Source: Vibrio crassostreae (GTDB lineage: Bacteria > Pseudomonadota > Gammaproteobacteria > Enterobacterales > Vibrionaceae). Taken from it: DNA of 64,000 bases. Shown here in pieces: positions 47,307 to 56,374 of this stretch. A program made the translations under genes and the position numbers. The notes beneath the pieces were generated by a model. It worked only from the letters and a program-made list of their open reading frames with translations, was not told the DNA's origin and did no database searches. Location: contig NZ_AP025476.1 in assembly GCF_024347415.1 (NCBI RefSeq), positions 2,666,001-2,730,000 of the forward strand, given 5' to 3'. The first letter of the stretch is position 1; every line of letters begins with the position of its first letter.

Positions 47307-49022
47307 ATGCGTACCAGTAACTACCTTCTTTCTACTCTGAAAGAGACTCCAAACGACGCAGAAGTTATCAGCCACCAGCTGATGCTACGTGCAGGTATGA
47401 TCCGTAAGCTAGCTTCAGGTTTATATACTTGGCTACCTACTGGTCTACGTGTACTGCGTAAAGTCGAAAATATCGTTCGCCAAGAGATCGATAATGCAGG
47501 TGCCGTTGAAATCTTGATGCCCGTAGTTCAACCGTTTGAGCTTTGGGAAGAGACTGGCCGTTCTGAAAAGATGGGTCCTGAGCTACTTCGTTTCACAGAC
47601 CGTCACTCTCGTCCGTTTGTTCTTAGCCCAACAGCTGAAGAAGTAGTGACGAGCCTAGTACGTAACGAGATCAGCTCTTACAAACAGCTACCTTTAAACC
47701 TGTACCAAATCCAGACTAAATTCCGCGATGAGCGCCGCCCTCGTTTTGGCGTAATGCGTGCACGTGAATTCTCTATGATGGATGCGTACAGCTTTGATAT
47801 CGATAAAGAAGGCTTAGAAAAGTCTTACCAAGCGATGCACGATGCTTACTGTAAAGCATTCGACCGCATGGGCCTTGAGTACCGTCCAGTATTGGCAGAC
47901 TCTGGCGCAATCGGCGGCAGCGGCTCTCAAGAGTTCCACGTTCTTGCTGAAAGCGGCGAAGACCTAATCGCATTCTCAACTGAGTCAGATTACGCAGCAA
48001 ACATCGAAAAAGCAGAAGCACTTGCTCCTACTGAAGATGCTGCAGCACCAACTCAAGAGATGGAACTGGTTGATACACCAAACGCGAAAACTATCGCAGA
48101 ATTGGTAGAGCAACACGGTCTAGCAATCGAGAAGACAGTTAAGACTCTATTCGTTAAAGCTTCTGATGAAGTAGAAGCAGATATTATTGCTCTGATCATC
48201 CGTGGTGACCACGAGCTTAACGAAGTGAAAGCAGAGAACCTTCCACAAGTTGCTGCTCCGCTAGAGATGGCTTCTGAAGAAGAAATCCGCGCACTTGTTG
48301 GTGCAGGTCCAGGTTCACTTGGCCCTGTTGGCCTAGAGCTACCATTCATCGTTGACCGCTCTGTTGCTGTAATGAGCGACTTTGGCGCTGGCGCAAACGT
48401 AGACGGTAAGCACTACTTCGGTATTAACTGGGGTCGTGATGTTGAGCTTGCTCAAATTGAAGATCTACGTAACGTAGTTGAAGGCGACCTAAGCCCATGT
48501 GGTCAAGGTACTATCCAACTTAAGCGTGGTATCGAAGTTGGTCACATCTTCCAGCTGGGTAATACTTACTCTAAAGCAATGAACTGTAACGTGCTTGGTC
48601 CTGACGGCAAGAGCGTAATCCTAGAAATGGGTTGTTACGGTATCGGTGTTTCACGTGTTGTTGCATCTGCTATCGAGCAAAACCACGATAAATACGGTAT
48701 CACTTGGCCAGACGCTCTAGCGCCGTTCCAAGTTGCTATCGTACCAATGAACATGCACAAATCTGAGCGCGTTAAAGAAGCAGCTGAGAAGCTATACGCT
48801 GAATTAACAGCTATGGGTATCGAAGTTCTATTCGATGACCGTAAAGAGCGCCCAGGTGTTATGTTTAAAGATATCGAGCTAGTGGGTATTCCTCACACTA
48901 TCGTTATCGGTGATCGCAGCATGGACGAAGGTAACTTCGAATACAAAAACCGTCGTACTGGTGATAAAGAAGCTATCGCAATGGACACGGTTATCGAGCA
49001 CCTTAAAGCTCAACTAGCTTAG
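47307..49022 (+). CDS. proS: Prolyl-tRNA synthetase (with editing domain)
   Basis: ProRS charges tRNA-Pro. The 571 residues match the bacterial type with an insertion. Class II motif 1 ([20 protein letters not shown], near 50), motif 2 ([21 protein letters not shown] near 138) quoted in part as [10 protein letters not shown], the INS editing domain (about 225-405, which removes mischarged alanine) and motif 3 ([17 protein letters not shown], near 443) are in order. The anticodon-binding domain follows from about 470. Confidence 0.97.
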   Translation: MRTSNYLLSTLKETPNDAEVISHQLMLRAGMIRKLASGLYTWLPTGLRVLRKVENIVRQEIDNAGAVEILMPVVQPFELWEETGRSEKMGPELLRFTDRHSRPFVLSPTAEEVVTSLVRNEISSYKQLPLNLYQIQTKFRDERRPRFGVMRAREFSMMDAYSFDIDKEGLEKSYQAMHDAYCKAFDRMGLEYRPVLADSGAIGGSGSQEFHVLAESGEDLIAFSTESDYAANIEKAEALAPTEDAAAPTQEMELVDTPNAKTIAELVEQHGLAIEKTVKTLFVKASDEVEADIIALIIRGDHELNEVKAENLPQVAAPLEMASEEEIRALVGAGPGSLGPVGLELPFIVDRSVAVMSDFGAGANVDGKHYFGINWGRDVELAQIEDLRNVVEGDLSPCGQGTIQLKRGIEVGHIFQLGNTYSKAMNCNVLGPDGKSVILEMGCYGIGVSRVVASAIEQNHDKYGITWPDALAPFQVAIVPMNMHKSERVKEAAEKLYAELTAMGIEVLFDDRKERPGVMFKDIELVGIPHTIVIGDRSMDEGNFEYKNRRTGDKEAIAMDTVIEHLKAQLA

Positions 49023-49050
49023 TAATCAGATTGCTCACTAGATAAACATT

Positions 49051-49079
49051 GAAAGGCTACCATCAGGTGGCCTTTTTTA
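49051..49079 (+). terminator. Intrinsic terminator of proS
   Basis: AAAGGCTACC pairs with GGTGGCCTTT around ATCA with one G-U pair or mismatch, followed by TTTTT, 28 bp after the proS stop. Confidence 0.85.
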
Positions 49080-49212
49080 TACCTATTTTTTCCCTTCAAA
49101 CTCCCTTCTATTTATCAGTAGAGTAAATAACGTAAGTTAATCCCCTGTTCATCTTCAAATCCGTATATTGGTGTCATCAACTTTTTGGACATGCTCACCA
49201 TTGGAGGTATCG

Positions 49213-49902
49213 ATGGATATCAAAAGCTTACTGAACCAAGCACTTAAGTCAGATCTCGTTAAACAAGGCACTCAGAAACTTTCACAAGGTTCTTCAAGTT
49301 TAAGTGGCCTTTCTCAAGGCAACAATGGCAAGAGTAGCAGTAAAAGTACACTCGGAGCCTTCGGTGCAGGCGCTGTTGGTGGCGGGCTATTAGGTGCATT
49401 AATGGGTTCTAAGAAAACCAAGAAAATGGGTAAGAAAGCCGCAGGTATTGGTGGCGCAGCAGCTCTGGGCGCTCTCGCTTACAAGGTCTACAACGACTAC
49501 CAATCTAAACAAGGCCAAACACCGAATGCCGAGCAAGCTCAATTTGATGAGAACGACTCAAACCATAGCGTACTGATTCTCAGATCAATGATTGCCGCAT
49601 CCAAAGCCGATGGCCATGTCGATGAAGAAGAGATGGCTAAGATTGAACAAGCCGTCGAGAACATGGGTGCCGATTATCAACTGACTAAATTGGTGTCTGA
49701 AGAGTTGCACAAACCACTCGATGCAAGTGAAATCGCTCAACTCGCGACATCACCGCAACAAGCCAGCGAAATCTACTTAGCCTCTTTGATCGTAGCCGAC
49801 GAACAGAACTTCATGGAAAAGGCGTACCTCAAAGAGTTAGCCAAACAACTCAACCTTGCTGATGAAGTGACTTATCAACTTGAACAGCAAATATCTGGTT
49901 AA
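49213..49902 (+). CDS. yebE: DUF533 inner-membrane protein with TerB-like domain (YebE-like)
   Basis: The 229 residues from MDIKSLLNQALKSDLV contain a Ser/Gly-rich linker, a Gly/Ala-rich membrane segment (AFGAGAVGGGLLGALMG, about 47-63) and a second weak one (about 74-90). A C-terminal TerB-like helical domain follows (HSVLILRSMIAASKADGHVDEEE near residue 118, quoted as MIAASKADGHVDEEE). That matches DUF533/YebE, linked with envelope stress in E. coli. The ATG at 49213 has GGAGG 6 nt upstream; the longer frame is rejected. Confidence 0.85.
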   Translation: MDIKSLLNQALKSDLVKQGTQKLSQGSSSLSGLSQGNNGKSSSKSTLGAFGAGAVGGGLLGALMGSKKTKKMGKKAAGIGGAAALGALAYKVYNDYQSKQGQTPNAEQAQFDENDSNHSVLILRSMIAASKADGHVDEEEMAKIEQAVENMGADYQLTKLVSEELHKPLDASEIAQLATSPQQASEIYLASLIVADEQNFMEKAYLKELAKQLNLADEVTYQLEQQISG

Positions 49903-50069
49903 GCGGTCAATATCCGGCTAATTGGCAAGCTAGCAAGTGATACGTTGAGCATCAACAGAATGAGATATTGAGCAAGAACAAACTAACTCTGAACTTAATC
50001 AGATCTACTTTGTTTTTGCTTATCTCTATGTGTATATTGAGATCAGTTATCATTTGGTTAGGTATAAAA

Positions 50070-50273
50070 ATGAAAGTATACGATTGTTGTGATTTGGTGC
50101 GTGAACTGTATTCTCAAATTGGCAGTGGCGACCAAGGCTATATCCCGAAAGCGATCACCTGCGCGGTAAAAACATTGAATGACCTTGCTGCAGACGAATC
50201 TCTTCCTAAAGAAGCGCGTGAGCGTGCAGCCTTTGCCGCTGCAAACCTGCTGATCTCAGATTTCGAGGACTAA
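50070..50273 (+). CDS. yaeP: YaeP family protein (UPF0253)
   Basis: The 67 residues from [20 protein letters not shown] match E. coli Yae[17 protein letters not shown] near 22, [20 protein letters not shown] near 42. It is small, soluble and helical; function unknown. The ATG at 50070 has AGGT 9 nt upstream, whereas the longer frame would add an unconserved hydrophobic N-terminus. It overlaps nothing and is 1 bp from the next gene, so the two form a dicistron. Confidence 0.88.
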   Translation: MKVYDCCDLVRELYSQIGSGDQGYIPKAITCAVKTLNDLAADESLPKEARERAAFAAANLLISDFED

Positions 50274-50274
50274 T

Positions 50275-50466
50275 ATGAACCTCGCTAATTTTGAAAAAAT
50301 GGATCCTGTAATGTTGATGAGCATCGTCAACATGAAGCTACGTGACGACTTCGGCGGTGATATAGATCGAGTGGTCAACTTCTACGAGATCGACAAAGCA
50401 GCATTGATCGCTAAACTTGCGTCTGCTGGTTTTGAATTCCTTCCAGAAGCCAAACAGTTTCGATAG
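50275..50466 (+). CDS. DUF4250 domain-containing small protein
   Basis: The 63 residues fit DUF4250: KMDPVMLMSIVNMKLRDDFGG near residue 8 (quoted in part as DPVMLMSIVNMKLRDDF), a DIDRV-YEIDKAALIAKL centre and a C-terminal FLPEAKQF. It is a predicted soluble helical protein of unknown role. It starts 1 bp after the yaeP stop (TAATATG), so it is co-translated with yaeP. Confidence 0.85.
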   Translation: MNLANFEKMDPVMLMSIVNMKLRDDFGGDIDRVVNFYEIDKAALIAKLASAGFEFLPEAKQFR

Positions 50467-50490
50467 TCATTTAAAACAAGCTTGATTTTG

Positions 50491-50521
50491 AAAGGCCAAC
50501 CTCAGTGTTGGTCTTTTTTAT
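50491..50521 (+). terminator. Intrinsic terminator of the yaeP-DUF4250 unit
   Basis: AAGGCCAAC pairs with GTTGGTCTT around CTCAGT with one G-U pair, and is followed by TTTTTA. It lies 25 bp past the stop. Confidence 0.85.
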
Positions 50522-50698
50522 TGGTGATACGTATTGGATAAACATGCAGTTAGCCAATTATAAATTATCTGTCTACATCTATACTTTTATATCTTAGAGT
50601 CAACGAGCGCTCCTTGAACCAAAGCGTATTGTTGTATAGGCTACCTGAAATAGCATATAAAACTCATCAATCAATCTGATGATAGCGAAGGATTAACA

Positions 50699-51025
50699 AT
50701 GAAAAGACTCGGACTTTTGGCAGTTTTCGCAGCAACACTGACTGCAGGTTGCGCTTCAAATACACAGCAAGACAACTTTCGTGAAGCCTCTTTTGAGCTG
50801 TGTAACACCGAAGTCGATATTTACTCAGTAAGCCATGATGAAAGAGTGCGTATTGTCTGCTCTGATGGCTCTAAATTCGCTCTGAAAAGCGAAGATACAC
50901 TAGAAGTGATGCGTGACATCAATATCGACTACTGTGACGGCGAAGGCTTAGGAAAATTCAACGAGAGCCGCCATTATTACTCATTCAAGTGTAAGTCAGG
51001 CACCCTACTTAGCATCAAAAAGTAG
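50699..51025 (+). CDS. Small lipoprotein of unknown function
   Basis: The 108 residues have a lipoprotein signal (FAATLTAGC, lipid on C18). The mature ~90-residue domain has four Cys (about positions 36, 54, 80 and 99), spaced for two disulphides, and a mixture of short beta-like segments (VDIYSVSHDERVRIVC, HYYSFKCKSGTLLSI). I do not recognise a family. AGCGAAGGATTAACAATG gives a good start. It is monocistronic, with its own terminator. Confidence 0.75.
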   Translation: MKRLGLLAVFAATLTAGCASNTQQDNFREASFELCNTEVDIYSVSHDERVRIVCSDGSKFALKSEDTLEVMRDINIDYCDGEGLGKFNESRHYYSFKCKSGTLLSIKK

Positions 51026-51044
51026 AATCGACACTAACAAACAA

Positions 51045-51077
51045 CAAAGGGTTAATGTGAAAGCATTAGCCCTTTTT
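51045..51077 (+). terminator. Intrinsic terminator of the lipoprotein gene
   Basis: AAAGGGTTAATG pairs imperfectly with GCATTAGCCCTTT around TGAAA and ends in TTTTT. Confidence 0.85.
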
Positions 51078-51108
51078 AGTACCTGCAATAACCAATCTTC
51101 AAAAACAA

Positions 51109-51133
51109 AAAAAAGCCCCTATTAAGGAGCCTC
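51109..51133 (-). terminator. Second terminator behind glyA
   Basis: On the minus strand GGCTCCT pairs with AGGGGCT (two G-U pairs) around TAAT and is followed by T8. It ends repeat copy 1. Confidence 0.75.
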
Positions 51134-51145
51134 TAGTATCAATAT

Positions 51146-51218
51146 TTTTCAAAGTAGTTGTTTGAAATTCTAGGAGAGCACGCGGAGCTTACCGATGTAA
51201 GTGAGCATGCTCGACAAC
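51146..51218 (-). repeat. Structured repeat, copy 1 (73-bp core)
   Basis: The 73-bp core differs from copy 2 at three positions. On the minus strand it reads as two hairpins: GAGCATGC pairs with GCGTGCTC around an inner CTTAC-loop-GTAAG stem, then TTTCAAA pairs with TTTGAAA. The differences lie in loops. Confidence 0.85.
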
Positions 51219-51240
51219 AACTTTAAAACTTCCAAGTGCA

Positions 51241-51265
51241 AAAAAGGCTCCCAATAGGAGCCTCT
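51241..51265 (-). terminator. First terminator behind glyA
   Basis: On the minus strand AGGCTCC pairs with GGGAGCCT around TATT and is followed by T6. It ends repeat copy 2 and is the nearest terminator for glyA. Confidence 0.85.
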
Positions 51266-51276
51266 AAAATCATCAC

Positions 51277-51349
51277 TTTTCAAAGTAGTCGTTTGAAATT
51301 CTAGGAGAGCACGCGGAGCTTACGAATGTAAGTGAGCATGCTCGACAAC
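51277..51349 (-). repeat. Structured repeat, copy 2 (73-bp core)
   Basis: Same two-hairpin layout as copy 1 at 51146-51218, starting 26 bp after the glyA stop on the minus strand. The inner stem is CTTAC-ATTC-GTAAG here and CTTAC-ATCG-GTAAG in copy 1, so pairing is kept while the loop varies. Confidence 0.85.
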
Positions 51350-51375
51350 GAAGTTCAAATTACTACGAAGAAAAA

Positions 51376-52626
51376 TTAAGCGTAAACCGGTAGACGCTTA
51401 CAGATATTTAGTACTTTTGCTTTAGTCGCTTCGATAACAGACTCATCGCCCATGTTATCTAGGATGTCACAGATCCAACCTGCTAGCTCTTTCGCGTCTG
51501 CTTCTGAGAAACCGCGACGAGTGATAGAAGGAGAACCGATACGGATACCTGAAGTAACGAACGGGCTACGTGGATCATTTGGTACTGAGTTCTTGTTCAC
51601 AGTGATGTTCGCTGCACCTAGTGCTGCATCAGCCTCTTTACCTGTGATGTCCTTGTCGATTAGGTCAACTAGGAACAGGTGGTTCTCTGTAGAACCTGAA
51701 ACGATGTTGTAACCACGTGCTAGGAATTCAGCAACCATTGCTTTTGCGTTAGCAACTACGCGAGCTTGGTATTCTTTGAACTCTGGCTCTAGAGCTTCTT
51801 TGAACGCTACTGCTTTACCAGCGATAACGTGCATTAGAGGACCACCTTGGCCGCCTGGGAATACTGCTGAGTTTAGTTTCTTGTAAAGATCTTCGCCTTC
51901 GTTAGAAAGGATAAGACCACCACGAGGACCAGCAAGCGTTTTGTGCGTTGTTGTTGTTACAACGTGAGCGTGTGGAACTGGGTTCGGGTAAACGCCTGCA
52001 GCGATTAGACCAGCAACGTGAGCCATATCTACGAAGAAGTAAGCACCTACTTTGTCAGCGATTTCACGCATGCGCTTCCAATCACAAACTTGAGAGTAAG
52101 CTGAGAAACCACCGATGATCATCTTAGGCTTGTGCTCGATAGCTAGCGCTTCCATCTCTTCGTAATCGATTTGGCCTGCTTCATCGATACCGTAAGGAAT
52201 GATGTTGTAAAGCTTACCAGAGAAGTTTACTGGAGAACCGTGAGTTAGGTGGCCACCGTGCGCAAGGCTCATACCTAGAACCGTATCGCCTGCATTTAGT
52301 AGTGCCATGTATACAGCGTTGTTTGCTTGAGAACCTGAGTGAGGCTGTACGTTTGCGTACTCTGCACCAAATAGTTCACATGCACGTTCAATTGCTAGAG
52401 TTTCAACTTTGTCTACGTACTCACAACCACCGTAGTAACGCTTACCTGGGTAGCCTTCAGCGTATTTGTTTGTAAGTTGAGAACCTTGAGCTTCCATTAC
52501 ACGTGGGCTTGTGTAGTTTTCTGAAGCGATAAGTTCGATGTGCTCTTCCTGACGAAGAGTTTCTTCTTGGATAGCTGCGAATAGATCCGCATCGTAATCA
52601 GCAATGTTCATGTCACGCTTAAGCAT
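51376..52626 (-). CDS. glyA: Serine hydroxymethyltransferase
   Basis: GlyA converts serine and tetrahydrofolate to glycine and methylene-tetrahydrofolate, the main source of one-carbon units (used for example by purN). The 416 residues match the family: [18 protein letters not shown] near 35, [20 protein letters not shown] near 54, and the PLP lysine in [16 protein letters not shown] near 229. AGGAGATACAGATG is a strong ribosome-binding site. A PurR-type operator lies upstream, consistent with purine control as in E. coli. Confidence 0.97.
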   Translation of the reverse strand: MLKRDMNIADYDADLFAAIQEETLRQEEHIELIASENYTSPRVMEAQGSQLTNKYAEGYPGKRYYGGCEYVDKVETLAIERACELFGAEYANVQPHSGSQANNAVYMALLNAGDTVLGMSLAHGGHLTHGSPVNFSGKLYNIIPYGIDEAGQIDYEEMEALAIEHKPKMIIGGFSAYSQVCDWKRMREIADKVGAYFFVDMAHVAGLIAAGVYPNPVPHAHVVTTTTHKTLAGPRGGLILSNEGEDLYKKLNSAVFPGGQGGPLMHVIAGKAVAFKEALEPEFKEYQARVVANAKAMVAEFLARGYNIVSGSTENHLFLVDLIDKDITGKEADAALGAANITVNKNSVPNDPRSPFVTSGIRIGSPSITRRGFSEADAKELAGWICDILDNMGDESVIEATKAKVLNICKRLPVYA

Positions 52627-52973
52627 CTGTATCTCCTGACTCAGATTGTACTGAAAGTTTCAAAAAAACCACACAACGACCGAAAGCAAACGTTTCCGTC
52701 ACCGTTTTGATGTGACGCATTCTACATAATTTGATCTAGGTCATAAAGAGCTAATTGCAATTTTATCATGCAGTTTTTTCATAATCACATATAAGATTCA
52801 TCATGGTTATTTAGCTTATCCAACCAAAGATGCCGCTTACTGTCAATTTTACGATTTACACCCTGTAAAACGCAGATTACATAGGTTTACCTTAATTTTG
52901 CACCTCAAGCTACCGAAAGCTAAGGTTTTTCTCTACTATGCACGCCTTTATTGGTTAGGTAATTATAAAAACG
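52627..52973. other. Divergent glyA-yitT-type intergenic region (347 bp)
   Basis: No gene is recognised. Apart from the PurR-type box near glyA the stretch is AT-rich and must contain both promoters. TAGAAT on the minus strand near 52720 could be a glyA -10. Confidence 0.55.
52684..52699. promoter_or_regulatory. Candidate PurR operator of glyA
   Basis: AAGCAAACGTTTCCGT fits the PurR consensus (ANGCAANCGNTTNCNT) almost fully and lies 58 bp upstream of the glyA start. PurR repression of glyA is known in E. coli. Confidence 0.75.
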
Positions 52974-53576
52974 ATGGAAAAACACTCACGTAAAGAAGAT
53001 TGGGTAGCAATTCTCACTGGCACGTTTTTAGTGGCGTTAGGCGTCTTCTTTTTACAGTCAGCGAACCTGCTTACCGGTGGTACTACTGGCTTGGCTCTGC
53101 TTTTGAGTCAATTCTTGCCTGTAACCTTTGGTATTTTGTACTTTGTTGCCAATTGTCCATTCTACTTATTAGCATGGAAACGATTCGGCCGCAGCTTTGC
53201 TATTAGCAGTGCGATTTCTGGAGCTTTAGTGTCTGTGTTTGCCGATCATTTATACTTGGTGATTTCGTTAGAAGTTCATAATGAGATTTACTGCGCTGTT
53301 GCAGGCGGGCTGTTAATGGGCTTAGGTATGCTGATCTTATTCCGTCATCGCTCAAGCTTGGGTGGATTCAACGTCTTGTGCTTATTCATTCAGGATCGCT
53401 ACGGTATCTCAGTAGGCAAAACCCAAATGGCTATTGATGCGTGTATTCTGTTTGCATCATTCTTCTTCGTATCGCCTTGGGTGATTGCGGTTTCTGTATT
53501 GGGCACTGCGGTATTGAACATCGTATTAGCGATGAATCACAAGCCTACGCGTTATTCAGTGAACTACGCGTCTTAG
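52974..53576 (+). CDS. YitT family inner-membrane protein
   Basis: The 200 residues have five or six hydrophobic segments and the YitT family signature ANLLTGGTTGLALLLSQ near residue 30 and RHRSSLGGFNVLCLFIQDRYGIS near 125 (in part SSLGGFNVL). The C-terminal domain common in Firmicutes members is missing, which is the usual short proteobacterial form. Transport has been suggested for the family, but no substrate is known. It is divergent from glyA. Confidence 0.85.
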   Translation: MEKHSRKEDWVAILTGTFLVALGVFFLQSANLLTGGTTGLALLLSQFLPVTFGILYFVANCPFYLLAWKRFGRSFAISSAISGALVSVFADHLYLVISLEVHNEIYCAVAGGLLMGLGMLILFRHRSSLGGFNVLCLFIQDRYGISVGKTQMAIDACILFASFFFVSPWVIAVSVLGTAVLNIVLAMNHKPTRYSVNYAS

Positions 53577-53665
53577 CGCCAGCTATCCAATCAATGAATT
53601 ACTAGCTGTTTTTCATAACGAAAACAGCTAGTATTTAGCTTTTATAAGCTACCTTCTCTTTTCTT

Positions 53666-55174
53666 ATGCAAGATTACCTCTCTAGTGCTAAAGACACTCA
53701 AACCTCGATCTCTATTGAAGGTTTAGAATTCAACCCCGCGACACGTGTCTTAAGTTGCAACGAGCAGGTCATCGATCTAGAACCTCGTTCTATTGAATTA
53801 CTCGAACTGTTTCTGACTAGCGTGGGTGAGCCGCTCGCAGCTGAGCAGATCATCGAGTCGGTTTGGCAAAGTAGCTTCATCTCGAAGAATGTGCTTACTA
53901 ACAGGATCAGTACACTGCGCTCAGTGCTGCAGAAGTACTTACCAGAAAGTGATGCGACTAAGATCTTGGTTACTTACCCACGCAAAGGGTACTTCCTTAA
54001 CCCTAGCTCTGTGAGTTTGGCTAATGCACAGCCCGAACCTCTTGAGTTCACCGAGCAACCTAAAGCGAGTAAAAAGACATCACCGTTTAATCTTTTGTTA
54101 CTGTCACTCTCTGTTGTGCTGCTGATAAGCACTGCGACTTTAGGTTATATGTTTTGGCACTCTTCAAACCAAGCCTCTGAGCTTGAACGCACACAAAGGC
54201 TGATTCCTAAGGTCGAGCTATTACTGAACCGTATCGATGCCATTGGAGACAATGCAAGAACGCATCGCAAAGCCGTAAAAGCGCTGCTGCTTCAACAACA
54301 AATTGAATACGCTTATACCGACTTAGCGAATCAAGATGCACCAAGTTACTTCGTAGACCCAATAGACAGCACGCCCTTCTTTCCGGGTGCCAAAAACATG
54401 CGCACCAGTGACTACCTGCTCAATATTCAATTGAAAGATCAGGAAGTTGATACACGTCTTGCGGCTAAAGTCAGCCTTATTTACCCAAGTTCAGGGAAAC
54501 TTGCTTTCCGCGGTGTCTATTCAATAGCGGTAGATAACCTCAGTGAAGACTTGATGGAGATAAATAGAGAGCTAGCGAACTACTTCGCTTTGCCTGCTCC
54601 GCTATCACCAGAGTGGTCTGTCAGTGGTAAAGAACTGAGCCGCTTACTTGACGGGCAAACAATAAAACTTGATAGCGTCCAATTCAACGTGATGACCTCG
54701 ACCTTGCTTGCTCGACAACTGGCACTGTTTGAAACTGACCACCAGCGACTGATCAGTTTCACTAGCCTTGTGCAAACACGCTTTAAGTTGATTCCCGACG
54801 AGCTCAAACTCTGGCTTGGAATTATTCACTTCAAGTTAAGAGACCTGCAAACCGCCAAGGAATTCCTAACCAACACGGCGGGCAATTCGACCATCGAGAA
54901 CGCACTGGTCTATATGATGATTTCCCATATTGCTTACAAGCAAGGAGACATGGATAAGTTTCGCCTCAACTACATGGAATCCTTGGTCGCGTTATTACGA
55001 GTGGTTCCTTCAGAAGAGTTGTTTGCTCGCTTATCCAAACCGGAGTCAAAATCGACCTGTCTCCAGCCTTGGAAAAATCTAAAATTGAGCATCAAAGAGC
55101 CACTTATCATTAAGCAATGGGAAAACCTGATGCTTAACTACTGCACGAATGTCGGTCATCAACTTTCCGAATAA
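53666..55174 (+). CDS. CadC/ToxR-type membrane-bound transcriptional regulator
   Basis: The 502 residues carry an N-terminal winged-helix OmpR/ToxR-type DNA-binding domain (about 15-110; LEPRSIELLELFLTSVGEPL, VWQSSFISKNVLTNRISTLR, LVTYPRKGYFL are its helices and wing). One transmembrane helix (about 140-163) and a ~335-residue periplasmic domain follow. The size equals CadC-like proteins. Two Cys at 465 and 493 at the C-terminus could form a redox- or bile-sensitive disulphide. No cadBA or other obvious target is adjacent; the lipoprotein 145 bp downstream is a candidate. The signal is unknown. Confidence 0.82.
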   Translation: MQDYLSSAKDTQTSISIEGLEFNPATRVLSCNEQVIDLEPRSIELLELFLTSVGEPLAAEQIIESVWQSSFISKNVLTNRISTLRSVLQKYLPESDATKILVTYPRKGYFLNPSSVSLANAQPEPLEFTEQPKASKKTSPFNLLLLSLSVVLLISTATLGYMFWHSSNQASELERTQRLIPKVELLLNRIDAIGDNARTHRKAVKALLLQQQIEYAYTDLANQDAPSYFVDPIDSTPFFPGAKNMRTSDYLLNIQLKDQEVDTRLAAKVSLIYPSSGKLAFRGVYSIAVDNLSEDLMEINRELANYFALPAPLSPEWSVSGKELSRLLDGQTIKLDSVQFNVMTSTLLARQLALFETDHQRLISFTSLVQTRFKLIPDELKLWLGIIHFKLRDLQTAKEFLTNTAGNSTIENALVYMMISHIAYKQGDMDKFRLNYMESLVALLRVVPSEELFARLSKPESKSTCLQPWKNLKLSIKEPLIIKQWENLMLNYCTNVGHQLSE

Positions 55175-55319
55175 ATAAATATAAAATACTTAAAAACAAA
55201 AACTTAAATATAAATTAAGATCTTATGTATCTTCATTTTTTGCCCTCTTAACTCTCTCACCAATAGCATTCCTAAAAACATCAGGCCGCTCTAGGTCAAC
55301 TATATTAGGAATGCTCAAC

Positions 55320-56228
55320 ATGAAAAAATCCATGACGCTGCTTGCGACTTCTCTCTTTGCTCTTTATGGCTGTGGCGGCGGAGGTGGCTCTTCTTCTGGT
55401 TCAACAGATGGTAATAAAGGTCCAAGCAATCAGGTGGATTACCCAATTGCGAGCTCTGTATTTGCCCCTAAACCAGAAACAACATTGAGCTACTCATTTA
55501 CCAAAGATGGTCAGACTGAAGGCGTGATGACAATGAACTTCACTCCTTTAAGCGGTGAACTCATCATTGCAGGGTTAGAAGAGGAGACAGGCAATGAAGC
55601 AGTAGTTCAAGTTATCAATGACCTAATCAACTACGGCATCACCGAATTTTATGTTTCTGAAGACATCATGACGAGTGTTGAAGGTACAGAAGAAGACGGC
55701 AGCATTTATTTTGCAGGCCCTGACCGCGGTCTACACGAAGTCACCAATGCCTACTTTATTGGTAGCCAATACATCACAACCGTTATGCACAGCAGCCCTC
55801 TTTTCCGTTTAAAAGGTGCTGACGTAAAAGAGAGTAACCCAATCATTGATATCAGTGAGGCAACCGTTTCATTGCAAGTAACGTTAGATGGGGAAGCTGT
55901 CTCGAATATGTTGAGTGACTTTGAGGATCACCAGTGGGTGCAATCCCTGCCCACTGATGCTTCATGCCAAGTTACTTGGCAGCAAGAAATTAATGAAACA
56001 GGTGTACGTAAGAGTTTCACTGTTTCGGGTAAATCCATCGAAGCTGCGAATCTTACGGAAAAAAACACTTACTACATTGGATGTAATGGTATGGATTCAG
56101 CAGAGTTTGGCACATCATCAGAGCGCTGGTTCAACCCTAGCATCGGCTTAATTGAACAGATTGAATTGATGTCTGTAGAGCAATCTACGATCGAAGAATC
56201 AGCAGCGGTACTGACTTCGATTAGTTAG
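55320..56228 (+). CDS. Lipoprotein with Gly/Ser linker, unknown function
   Basis: The 302 residues begin with a lipoprotein signal (LFALYGC, lipid on C18), then a GGGGG-SSSGS linker typical of Vibrio surface lipoproteins. A ~260-residue domain of probable beta structure follows (MTMNFTPLSGELIIAGLE, VSLQVTLDGEAVSNML), with a Cys pair near 218 and 252 counted roughly. I do not recognise the family. The ATG at 55320 has AGGA 9 nt upstream; 55311 is too close. It follows the ToxR-type regulator by 145 AT-rich bp. Confidence 0.75.
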   Translation: MKKSMTLLATSLFALYGCGGGGGSSSGSTDGNKGPSNQVDYPIASSVFAPKPETTLSYSFTKDGQTEGVMTMNFTPLSGELIIAGLEEETGNEAVVQVINDLINYGITEFYVSEDIMTSVEGTEEDGSIYFAGPDRGLHEVTNAYFIGSQYITTVMHSSPLFRLKGADVKESNPIIDISEATVSLQVTLDGEAVSNMLSDFEDHQWVQSLPTDASCQVTWQQEINETGVRKSFTVSGKSIEAANLTEKNTYYIGCNGMDSAEFGTSSERWFNPSIGLIEQIELMSVEQSTIEESAAVLTSIS

Positions 56229-56282
56229 CCTTGACTTAGATTCACTGAACCTGAGCGTAACTGCTAACTAACCACAAACAAT

Positions 56283-56317
56283 AAAAAAGGCTTTGGGGAG
56301 CGCTCCAAAGCCTTTGT
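56283..56317. terminator. Strong terminator, mainly for treC
   Basis: AAAGGCTTTGG pairs with CCAAAGCCTTT around GGAGCGCT. On the minus strand it ends in T6, behind treC; on the plus strand the T-run is weaker, but it may also end the lipoprotein transcript. Confidence 0.85.
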
Positions 56318-56374
56318 AAAAGCCTAAATCTTTAGGGGGACGTAAGAATTAGGTTTGTTAAAATAGAAACAAGG

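Larger units (their letters stand above)
51026..51375. other. 350-bp gap between the lipoprotein gene and glyA
   Basis: It holds the lipoprotein terminator (51045-51077), then two copies of a structured repeat, each with a terminator on the minus strand behind glyA. No protein gene is supported. Confidence 0.75.

Noticed and set aside
49968..50069. Longer yaeP frame with a hydrophobic N-terminus
   Set aside because: The extra 34 residues are absent from the family, and the inner ATG has its own ribosome-binding site.
52627..52973. Glycine riboswitch upstream of glyA
   Set aside because: No tandem glycine-aptamer core was visible; the PurR-type box explains the expected control.
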